Positions 24,159 through 34,800 of a stretch of DNA of 64,000 nt are shown piece after piece. How positions within the stretch are numbered: the stretch's first letter is position 1; every line of letters begins with the position of its first letter. A program made the position numbers and the translations under genes. The notes under the pieces were generated by a model. The model saw nothing but the letters and a program-made list of their open reading frames with translations, did no database searches and was not told the DNA's origin. Source of the stretch: Triatoma infestans (lineage: Eukaryota; Arthropoda; Insecta; Hemiptera; Reduviidae); contig JAAEAF010001501.1 in the NCBI GenBank assembly GCA_011037195.1, forward strand, positions 1 through 64,000, written 5' to 3'.

Positions 24159-27100
24159 TTAATTATAATAAATATATATTTCTATTTCTTACAAGCGTGT
24201 ATTCGACTAACCATGCCAGTTTTTCAGTTTATTTAATCATATGTACAAATAGCCTGACCACAAAGATGTGCTGGTACAGTGTGCGCTCTACCGATCTGAT
24301 TCTGGTGTATTATGCAATCTACCTTCATGATTCTGGTTTAGTTTGTACTATCCACAAAAATTAAAATTATTATTTTCAAAACATTTATTATACATTTATT
24401 TAGCATTTTATCCGTTGTAGCATGCAAATTTTATCTGTAATATGCATGCTACGACGGATAAAATACCAGATGTTAGCCATCATTTGCAGACACCTATTCA
24501 ACATTTATAATCACGGTTGAACTTTACTTACGGTCATCCTTCATGACGGTAAGCGCGCTAAAATAGAACAGTGATCCATTTATTTTCGAGTTTGACCGGC
24601 TAAGGGTTTTTTTTTTTTGTCACCGAAGGTACGAAGGGCCGAGTCCTCCATAAAAGAGATTACCGAATGCCATACTCTAGTAAGGTTACTAGAGTAGAGC
24701 ACATATTTTATACAGTAGATATCATTAGGGTTGGTAGAGCGCACACTATACTGGCACCGATATGCTTACTGAATAAATTAGTTCGATGTTTTTGCATCCT
24801 ATGCACATTTCTCACCTTAACCATTTTGTAACAATAACATAAACTGATAATTTTTAAATATACAGAAAAGTAATAGTACTTATTGCTACCGCTATTGGTC
24901 GGCTGGAAGCCAGACGCTATTTGCATCATATGGATGCATTTAATGCCTCCTTATACAAAATGCTCTAAATATACTTAGCTCTGGTTTTCATTGTATTTAA
25001 AACATTTTTTTCTTTGATCTTGAAAATGTTTTGTCGCTGTTGTTAGAGAGGCTTAGCTCTGATAAACTGCTGTTGAGGTACATTGTTTGATTCCACTATC
25101 ATCTTCATAATCTTAATACTAATAAATAAGCAATAGACCCTTTATTATTTATCTAATTGGGCAGGCAATGCGCTGATCGAAGCCCCCTCGCACTACTCAT
25201 ATAACTATCTCAAAGAAAGGTGAAAGATGAGTCTAGTTTAGAAATCCAGATGCAGACCACAACTACCTAAGATTTACATAATATTAAACGATCGGGCAAT
25301 AACCTTGAACTTAAATAGACTGGTCTCTCTCCCTCCCCCCTTTCTCTGTCACACACACATCAAATTTCAACCAAACATATCTGAATCTTATAATTCCCTT
25401 ACAGCTCGAAGAGTCCCTCTGAAAAAATTCTCTCTTACAACCTCTACAAAGCTGTTCCGAAGAAATAACACTGTTGTATAGAACAATCTTTAACAGTAAA
25501 AAATGCAATTATTTTCCCAAAAGAAGTTTCCTGACAGATATCGAATTTGAGACTTAATACTTGTTTTCATATAAAAATTCCCAACCACCATAATTTTGCA
25601 AACATTTCATACTAGTATAATGGAAATAACATGCGTCTTATCATTACTGCACATCAGCATCCCTGTTTGGATCGCCTGTTCATTCTTGAAGAGTCTAACA
25701 AGTCTTAAAAAGTGGGAAGAATTACTACATCAGTCTTCAACTGTTCACGAACATATCAGTTTCTTAAGAGTTAACCACTCTGCATTGAACTTAACTTCGG
25801 CCAATGGTATCGTTAATCACTCTCTCAATCTTCTTAACTCTTACCCCATAATAATCTTTACTAATTAATAAACGCAGATATACATTGTAAGTAAAACAAA
25901 TGTCTCTTCTTTTATCCGAATATCAACACCAATAATCTCATAACACTAGGGGAAGCAGTAGTTAATTGCGACATTTCCATGTATCATTCTTGGTGTTTCT
26001 GAGAATGACCCAGGCCCTTCCAGACATTTCCAGCAATCTCACAAGGTACATAGGGTCTGCAGAGAAAGTTCCTGTTTACAATCTACAGACAATACTCTAG
26101 CACACACTACATAAATACACTCAAATGTGTTACATTTTACGCGTTTTCATAGACATCATTTTTCTACATACAAACACACATTCAAGGGAGCCATAGTAGA
26201 TCTTTTAGGTAGCAATAGATTTGTCATCCCACTACATACCTCACAATATATATCGTATTTTCGGTGTATTGTTCAGAGTCTTATACTGTTTTGATGTCAT
26301 AGATATGAAAAATGATAATTAGGAATGCGTCTTATAAAGTGATTTTTCTTCGTAGTAAAAATCAATAACTCAATAAATATTATCTAATTAAAAATAATTT
26401 ATTAAATTGATTATTGATCTGGTATGAAAAGAAATTAACTAAATTCATTGGGTTATTTATGCTTTAGTGTATTATTATTATATTTTTCTCTGTTTATAGA
26501 ATGGACTTCAGTGTTTTTGTGTATCATTATTTAAAGAAAGATCTTGAAGGTTAAGTATATTATGTTTGTAACAGACAAATGGGCCGTGGAAATGGTATTA
26601 TTAACGGCTAGCCTGCCATGTGCCATAACTGGGGGTAATTTGACTGTGTTTATGGCATCATTCTCTTACTTGGCTGATACAACAAGTCAGAAGCAGAGAA
26701 CATTGAGAACAACTCTATTGGAAGTAGCTTATCTATTTCCAATGCCGACGGGTGTTGCTTTAGGTAAGCAAAATTTTAAATTCTCTTAGTTCCATGAATA
26801 CCATATTTTAAGTAGTTATTAGATCCAATATTTTTCTGAAAAACGAAGATGAACATAATCCTATAAGGAAAAGCTCTGTAGCTGGCCACACTGGGAGGTG
26901 TCTCTATGAGTATCTCAATCTAATACTAACTTATACTGATAACACACACACACACACACACACATTAATATCGAATCTGCAGAAGTTGTTGTTATGAGTA
27001 GGAATTGACTATTTGGGTATGTGCTTAAAAACTTTTTTAGCGTGTACTGAGAAACTTCCTTCACAGACGACATTCAGCCAGATCTAAATACGTCTTAACA

Positions 27101-30100
27101 GACGTCTCACTACAATATATTTTAACTGAGATAATATGGCACAATAAGCCTTTGTTGGCAGCAGTGTTGGTGTATAGCCCACCCGTTGATGATAACACAG
27201 CAAATAAAATCTGGTAACACGACCTTATCCACGACCAACTGCTATTTACAAAGTTGTGATTAATAAATTTTCTCCAAACTTAATGTCGTCTTAAATATTA
27301 TATCAATGGGAGAATCTAAACTTAATAAAATTACTTTTTTGTGGAAAGTCCCTCCCCCCCAAACTTCTTTAAATGAAATTTCTTTTGAAAACAGTTGCAA
27401 GCAATGGTGCTAGGTCTCTATATTCATAGATGAAACAACATTTGATGAAATCCGTGGGTGTTTTTATGGGGAAAATTGCAGGAAATTGATTAACAGTTCA
27501 GTAAAAACGCAGTTACGGTCAACTGATTTTCTTCAAACTCAAGATTTCGGCAACATGTTTAATTCAAATTAACATTAATTAGATGATTAGAATTGTGTTA
27601 TAAACTAAATAAAATAGGACTTTAGAGGAAAACATTACCCCACTCCTCATCCAAAAGCTCTCAAATGAATTTTCCTGGAGAAATGTTACAAATAAGAATG
27701 ATTGCAACTTATATGTATAATTGATATACAAAGCTTAAGAAAATCGTTCGAGCAATTTTTTGAGAAAATCGCGAAAAAACTATTCAGTAAAAACGAGCAT
27801 CTAACATTAAACGAATTTTTCCGGAGAAACATTTCAAATAAAAGTTGTAGCTCGTTATATGTCTAGTTGATATTCCAAGTTTAAAGCAAATGGAACCGTT
27901 TTAGAGAGCATTGCAAGAAACTGGAAAATCCATTCGGTAGTGGTAGTGAGGGCTCCGGTTGAGGAATTTTGTCAAATAACCCAAGCGGAATGTCAAGTCT
28001 GAACTTTCTGCGATTTTCTATGTTCGCGCTATCCTGTCCACACACACAGACCATTTTCTAAATACCACTTTTTCTTACACAGGGAAGCTCAAAACGGATA
28101 TTTCCGGTGAAAACTCGATATCGAAAATTTGACACGATCCAATAATTTCTCTTACAGCAGTTAGAGAAAGAAAAAAGGAAACTATTAGATCATTTAGATT
28201 CCGATGTTTTATCAGCTACTTTCTTTATCTAATTTTATAATTTTAATTTATAAACATATAAAAAAATATGCTTTAATTTTTAGGTTCATATTTATTTAGT
28301 CATGTTTTGGGCCGATCATATGCAAAGATGTTCATGATAAACGCTAGCCTGTTATTTTTGGCAATCCTGTATACTTGCGCATTCATTAGATGGAAGACTG
28401 TAAACGTTGAAAAAAATGAGCAAGTTGAAAATAATACAGCGTGAGTAACAATTTGTTCTTCAATTAGTGGCCATTTTTGTAGTCACTGCTTTAATGCGAG
28501 ATCACCGATAACGCATGCTGCTGCGTCCCTAGCTGATAACAATTGTATTTGTTTGAAACTTTTCTTTAGAATTATCAGACATTCAGCTTCTCAATTTAAA
28601 TGTATTCACTCAATAAAATACAGTTTTTTTTTTTTTAATTTTCTTGATTGCTATTTGAGGAAGGTTTTAGTGATCGTCAAATTTTTGAAATCTATTTTCA
28701 CTTAATTCATGTTTTGGGATAACCTGAGTTAGAGTTTTCAGTTGTGCACTGTTTCTTCGCGTTTATCTGATTAAAATATTTAAATAGCGCAATCAAAATC
28801 TCTGGGAGCTTAAATATCTGTGTAAGGGTAGGAACATGGAATCTGATATGAAAATTGTTGTCAGATTCCGAATGTTCAACATTACTGAATGTTTTTTTCT
28901 GTCATTTATAAAAAAAGAAAAAATTTTTTATAAAAAAAGTTTGATTTTCTTTAAACATAGTTGAGTATATCTTACATTACAGTTCTAACAATTTTATTTG
29001 TGCTATTTCAACACTACCCTGCGGTTCTATATCTTTCATTAAACTACAGAAGTGGTTTAAATATGTTTATAAACATATTATAAATCATCATCATAATCAC
29101 TCCTCTTCTACTGCCTAAACAGTTTGAGGAGGAAGTTTATGTAGCTTCTTCCAGCTTTGACGATGAAGGACCAGCTCATTCCTTTTGCTCCATTTTAACC
29201 CTCTTTTTTGGAAGGCATTCTTCCCACTTTAATGTGGGATGGCCGATCTCTTCCTCGCTTGCCATCCACTTTAGCATTATATGAGTAAGGGTAATTCGGT
29301 TTAGGGCATACGAAGAAGATGCCCTAGCCAACGTAGCCTATTCTGTTCGATATGTCTCGATAGTCTCACGATGGCTGGCCTTACATCGAGGTTTGATCTA
29401 ATGGTAATATTACGGACTCCGTCTCTTTTTGTTTAGCCTTCAACTTCCCATAGCATCTCATTTCCGACACCTGAATCATTGATTTGTGCTGGCGTCACAT
29501 AGTATATATAAAATTCCAATTTTCTTACAGAATGTGTTAATTCACTTTCACAATATTTTACTAAAATCATTGCAAAGATTTTCTTTAAACCTAGTTAATT
29601 CAAGTTTACATATAAACCTATTTTATTTGATTTTTTGGAGGGGGCTTCAGGCGAAAGTTGAGACATTTGGCTTTCTTCTTTAATGCTTCATTACAAAGTA
29701 CCGATCCAGCATCTAGCGGTAATAAAGAGAATTATACATTTAATACAAAATTGATTCTTATGAAAAGTTATATGAAAAGATTTTCAAGACCATATAAATT
29801 TCTCCATTTAGTAATTAGATTGAAAGCGCTTTAAATCCACATCAGGCTTTAAATCATTATTGTTGCAATTTCCAACAGAACTTGCTCCTGTTTATTCGAC
29901 TTGATCGATTTGAGACATGTTGCTCATTCCATAAAAGCGCTTATAAAGAAAAGAAAAGAGAACAGAAGACTTTATTTGATTTTAACATTAATTGCTATGG
30001 CATTTTACACATTCCAAAGAGGTAAGCCCTTATATAACAAAGATTTTTATTATAGTTTAACAAATTTTTTAATTTGTAAAATTATTGTATTGGCTGAAAT

Positions 30101-33100
30101 CTGTTTGTTTATTGATGACTCAACTTCACAATTGTTTTTATCATTTATTAATTGCTTTTTCAGATGAAAAACATATGACGTACTTGTATACAATGTTGAA
30201 GTTCAAATGGGATGTGCCAACGTTTAGCCGTTTTAGAACTTTCCAATCTTCATTCTTTGTTTTAGGTATTCATATTAATATCTTTCTCTGATTGACTTTA
30301 ATGATGATACAAGTGATCAGATGAAATGATGATTAGTTTCAGTGATCTTTCAGTCTTCCGCAGCCATTTCCATGTAAAATACTTAGGTCTTCGGGTTGAG
30401 ACCGCGCCAGTGGTTAGTTGTAAACCTACGTTTCGCCTATTTTACAATAGGTTACTTAGTGTAGAGCAGTGAGAAGTGGTACAATACGTTCTTCAGGGTA
30501 ATGTCGCTCTAAAGCTGAAACAACACTGACAAAAAATAGGATAGAGCAGTGAGTAGTTGGGTGGGGGGGTTAGCTCCCCCTCCCTTTTGTCAGTTGCTGT
30601 TAGTAGTATGCGGGGCTTAATTTCCTCTCCTTGCATATATTGGCTGTTGAGGGTGACGAAGTCTTAGTCTTCCCTCCCACTGCCTCGTTGCTAAAGTTGC
30701 AGCCTTATTTTGCTGTGGAAAACGGTATTTTTTTCCTTATCTATTTCTCTTCTTTCTCTGAGCAGGGGCAGCCATGTTCTGATCAGACGCAGTCCATCAT
30801 CTCTATTCAAACAGTTTTCATTTTTACACTGAAGAAGCGTATTGTAATATGGGCGAAACGTCGGTTTACAACAAACCACTGACGCGGTCTTAACTCGAAG
30901 ACCTAAGAGTTTTACAATATAATTATAGACTTTCGATTTAATTCTAAAATTATATAATTGCGTTTTATAATTTGTATAAAGATTTAAATTAATGAAAATA
31001 AAGTTTTAATGACAAAATTTAAATTAATGGTATTTAAGGTACTGCTAGATACCGTTGGCAATGTTTAGTTAATTATCTGTTAACTATTAATTAGCAGTTG
31101 TACACATCGCATAACAATTAGAACAATTGGTCTGCATTCCCGACAAAGTTACATTAACAAATAGATGATTAAAAATGAATAAAATTAGGTTATTGTCAAT
31201 TTCTTTGTATTGAAATCTTTTTTACAAAATTAGGAACTAATTTTGTGCAAGATTATTAAGCACAGGGTTTCGTTTCCATTGAAATAATTGACACATAAGA
31301 TGTTGGAATTGTCATATATGAAATCTCTTTTGAATAATCTTAATAAAAATTATCGGCAAAACTTTCGTGCGTGAAAACAATATAAAAAAATGCCTAGTTT
31401 GGCGACTTTATCCGACTGGCTTAATCTGCCATTTTTTGGGGCTGGTAATTTTAGAGAGCTTACAATTATAATTAACTTTAATAAATAAAGTTTAAACACA
31501 TATTTAATTGATTAATGGTATTTTTGTTCTAAGGCCTTCTGGTTGGTGTTCCAATAATGGAGCGTTGTTTTGGATTTAAAGATAATATTATTATTATGAT
31601 AGGCGCTAGTGCTCATTTTATTACCAGAATTATATTCGCCGCAGCCAACCAACCATACCTGTTTTATGTAGGTAGGTAAAGAACTTGTATATTATTAAAT
31701 TTTTTGCACCTTTTTGAAATCTATATTATTTGTAGCTACTTCATTGTTTAACATCTCACATCACATTATTTTGCTGCAAGTTATAATGCTCTTATTGGAC
31801 TAATTTTCTTCGAACTTTTCAAGATACGTTGTATGAGAACCATTATGCAGATAAATATATTGAATGAGCACTTTGGGGAGGGTGTAATAGCGTCCTTAAA
31901 TGAATAACATTTCTGTAATATTGCGAATATTTTTCACTTTTAAATATGATTTAAAAAGTTCTTTTCATATAAATATTAACTGAAAACCTAATGTGAAACG
32001 CATTTACACTTTTTTTTTTGTGTGTTTTAATTGACAATTCTTACAATATTAGTTGATAGATTTTCTTTAAGGTTGTATAAAAATTGCTCTTAATATTTTC
32101 GAGTTAGTTGATATGTGCCGTTATACCAAACTGGTACTTTCAGAGAGAAGTACATCCCAAGACTTCCTTGTTGCTTTCATGCTCGTGCCTTTTAATTTCA
32201 TATTTATTTAGCTAACCTAGTCTATTATAAAGAAATTAATTTATTACTTTTTAATATTTTTGTTTAGGTGCTGTGATAGCAAGTTTGGGACCAATAGTGG
32301 CACCAGTATTGAGATCTCTTACATCAAAGTTAGTTCCACCGTCCGATAGAGGTGAGTTCCTATTTATTTTTCAATCTAAAATACATTATTTATTGAACAA
32401 TTACATTCTCTTTCTTCAGATAACGCATTCGCGTTATTTTGACGAAATTGAATGATAAGAAATTAGATTAATGACAGACCAACGGCAATCTAAACCATGA
32501 TAGAAAATGTAATTTGTTAAGGTATTAGCCTTCATTCATTCATATTCAGTTTTCATTCGAAAATTTATATTCTTATTCTCGAAAAATCCGAATGTCTAAA
32601 CCTCGGCTACTGAACAGTTTAAAAATGGCAAATGGAGAATGATCGATAGATATTTTGGTTCATCGTGAACAAGAAGCTTTCCTCAATAAGCGGCCCTCTG
32701 GTCAATGGAGCAGCAGTGGAACACAGGGTGTGCTTATAAGACTGATTTGCATCATAATAAAATATGCCACCAACAACTAAGCATTGCCACCGCTTGGAAT
32801 TTCCTTGCTAATTAAGTAAGGCAATTACTCTTAACCAATTACCCTTGTTGTCCTCCACTTTTTTAGGTGAGGCCCTAAAGACTAGGAGAAGGAACTCCTA
32901 AGTTAAACCTCTGGAAGGATATAGAGCTCTAGAGTCTATAAAAACCCAGAAAAAAGATGGTTTGATTCTTACGCTACCCAGCACCAGGGAAGGCGCCCTT
33001 TTTGCCAACTTCCATTAATATACCAGTCTGACAACATGAGCAACAGATGCTTCAATCACACAACAGAATATACACACTCACATACAGACAGAGTTGTTTG

Positions 33101-34028
33101 TATGCAGTTCTATGGGTTTAGCGTACTCATAGCGACAAGCATTGACTAGCAGATCATCTAACACTCAATGCAAGTTTGCCACAATAGAGCTTCTATTCTA
33201 TAATGATAATAATTCTCAGAATAATCTTATATATAATATATAGTATATATAATATATAGTATATATAATATATAGTATATATACACACACACACACACAC
33301 ACACATACATACATACAATTTTATATATATATATTGTGGCAAGCTGACGAAATAGGTATATATATGTATATACTGTATATATGTATATAAACAATTATAA
33401 TATAGTTTGGTATATGGTATATGGCTTGATAGCAGCCAGCCTTATTCGACACATATTTTGCTATTCAGAAATTCGTCTATTTTTTTCAATATGTGCACGA
33501 TTTTATAATAAGTATCATTTTATAAGTGTTATCACTATAGTATCTAACTATTACATATCTAATGGGTATGACCAAATATATATATTATTTTTATAATTTC
33601 TAGGTAAAATTTTTGCCCTGTTTTCTGTTGCCGATAGTACAGTACCATTGGTTTCAGGAATTATCTATACCCAAGTGTATAATCACAGTTTTGATACATT
33701 CCCACAATCTATATTTATTGTAACAGCTTTAACACAAGTGTTGGTGTTTCTGATTGCTCTGTAAGTATACTTCTTTGTTTAATTATTTGTTTTATTTTGT
33801 TTAATATCCATATTAGTTAACCTATTACCTAACCCATATACAATATTTGATGTTATTATTTATCACCATATCATTATAATTTGAAATTAAAACATTTCAA
33901 ATAATTTAATTTTTGTTTATTTGTTTTTGGTATATTTCAGTTCTGTCCACATAATGTCCAAAGGTAAAAATGTGAGACAAGCAAAAGATGAGGAGGACGA
34001 AGAAGAAGTGCTCTCAACTAGTGCGTAG
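19311..34028 (+). CDS. SLC46-family transporter (proton-coupled folate transporter-like)
   Basis: A predicted 12-helix major facilitator of the plasma or lysosomal membrane. Exons: 19311-19366, 21576-21831, 23453-23627, 26575-26763, 28284-28440, 29879-30021, 30164-30265, 31534-31671, 32268-32351, 33604-33760, 33941-34028. They total 1545 bases with every phase agreeing, giving 514 residues. The N-terminus is polar; helix 1 starts at VEPVMFLYMSAFMLTSV and is followed by a Cys-containing outer loop (KACTVNLGY, ICDNL). The MFS loop 2-3 motif GPWSDKVGRK (residues 130-139) keeps the Asp and Arg used by PCFT. ASFSYLADTT with QRTLRTTLLE (190-212) is an SLC46 signature. A basic cytoplasmic loop (IKKRKENRR) splits the halves and the C-tail is acidic. 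Substrate cannot be read from sequence: folate, bile acids and muropeptides are all known in the family. The tiny first exon is the weakest part; Met at 21601 is an alternative start. Confidence 0.93.
19367..21575 (+). other. SLC46-like intron 1
   Basis: A 2.2 kb AT-rich intron. It has a (TA)n run near 21063-21103 and no element I can name. Confidence 0.5.
21832..23452 (+). other. SLC46-like intron 2
   Basis: A 1.6 kb intron. The stretch 21990-22640 has a more balanced base composition than its surroundings and may be an old mobile-element relic, but I recognise no protein motif in it. Confidence 0.4.
24118..24158. repeat. (CA)n(TA)n microsatellite
   Basis: CA repeats run straight into TA repeats inside SLC46-like intron 3. 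Confidence 0.9.
24405..24520. mobile_element. Deleted family A palindrome without ribozymes
   Basis: Only the outer 21 bases of each arm remain (24405-24425 and 24444-24464), separated by 18 bases, followed by the family A tail (CCAGATGTTAGCCATCATTT). The inner arms and both hammerhead cores are missing. Confidence 0.65.
26942..26964. repeat. (CA)n microsatellite
   Basis: A run of about 11 CA units in SLC46-like intron 4. Confidence 0.9.
27250..28175. repeat. R-family tandem copies
   Basis: At least two adjacent R units, each with CAGTAAAAACG, a TTTCAAATAAAAGTTGTAGC-type block and GAAAACTCGATATCGAAAA. The group ends in TTTCTCTTACAGCAGTTAGA. SLC46-like intron 4. Confidence 0.7.
29090..29420 (-). 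pseudogene. LINE C-terminal fragment
   Basis: On the minus strand RLRWLGHLLRMP matches the R-x-x-W-x-G-H-x-x-R-M segment near the end of many non-LTR polyproteins, followed in another frame by GKRGRDRPSH. Frameshifts and stops show a dead, heavily truncated copy in SLC46-like intron 5. Confidence 0.5.
30340..30925. mobile_element. Hammerhead palindrome, family C, with a 360-base loop
   Basis: The left arm (30373-30466) and right arm (30825-30922) are inverted copies. They share AAGACCTAAG, GACCGCG and GTTTACAAC blocks, separated by about 360 unrelated bases with two TAGAGCAGTGAG repeats. The left tail (TCTTCCGCAGCCATTTCC) resembles that of the 16.2 kb copy. SLC46-like intron 7; no clear target duplication found. 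Confidence 0.6.
30829..30862 (+). ncRNA. Hammerhead ribozyme-like core (family C)
   Basis: CTGAAGA, helix II CGTATT-GT-AATATG with one wobble pair, then GAAACGTC. ACGT is self-complementary, as expected for dimer-type minimal hammerheads. Sense orientation in SLC46-like intron 7. Helix I pairing is poor in this copy. Confidence 0.5.
32352..33603 (+). other. SLC46-like intron 9 with tandem repeat
   Basis: Contains an AT-rich 16-base tandem repeat at about 33229-33281 followed by (CA)n at 33282-33304. The part at 32550-33200 has mixed composition and no recognisable motif. Confidence 0.5.
33229..33304. repeat. AT 16-mer tandem repeat plus (CA)n
   Basis: About three units of ATATATAATATATAGT, then about 11 CA units. 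Confidence 0.85.
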
Positions 34029-34161
34029 ATCTGTAGTCAAGTACAACTACTTGTTTTAATTTTATTTATATGTAAGACCAGTCCTTTCCAAACTGTAAAA
34101 ATTGGAAACCACAATTAGTATTATTTTGATACAGTCTTTAGAAAAATTTATAGATTTTTTT

Positions 34162-34167
34162 AATAAA
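34162..34167 (+). terminator. SLC46-like poly(A) signal
   Basis: AATAAA lies 134 bases after the stop codon and is followed by an A-rich stretch. It is the best polyadenylation candidate for this gene. Confidence 0.55.
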
Positions 34168-34764
34168 GAAAGAAAAAAAAATATATATATTTCTTTCAGT
34201 ATCCTCCCCTAAATTGTATGAATTAAATAATTGTATGATCTCGGTACTACTATTAATCTAAGACACAATCACTACCAAATACAAAAAGTTTCACGAAACA
34301 TTATCACAACATAACAATTCTCTCATCCCCAACTTAAGTTTGACAACAAGGAGACTGAAAAGGAAGTGGCCTACGGATTAACCTTTGCAACCAAACGCGC
34401 TAACAATGCCCAGAAGTGTCATCGCTGGATGGCTTCTCCACTCAAGATCCTCAAGCCAACAGTATCAATAGTGAGGAGTAGCAATTATTGTTTTAAAAGA
34501 GGATTTGCTTATTCAATAAATAAACTAAAAAAAAATTGATGAAAATTGGCTAACCGGAACTGCAATTTTACAGAATAGGTTTTGAATTTTTTGGAATTTC
34601 TCGAAAATGGGTAAAAGTTTTGCGAAATTTGTAGATTTAAATTTCCAGTTAACTATGTGCAAAATTATCGCATCACCGTTAAATTTCGTTTAAAATACAG
34701 TAAATCTGTTTTGAGATTGTTGATGGACTAACATATTATTAAACAAACAAATCAGTAAACAAAA

Positions 34765-34800
34765 TTGTTGTGGTTGGTTCGGCAGAGCTGGAAAGCATCA
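34765..34800 (-). mobile_element. Isolated tail of a family B hammerhead repeat
   Basis: Shares TTGTGGTT and GCAGAGCTGGAAAGCATCAG with the left tail of the 44.2 kb element, then diverges. Neither arm follows. Confidence 0.5.

Noticed and set aside
33229..33304. CRISPR-like regular repeat
   Set aside because: Simple AT tandem repeats without unique spacers in a eukaryotic intron.
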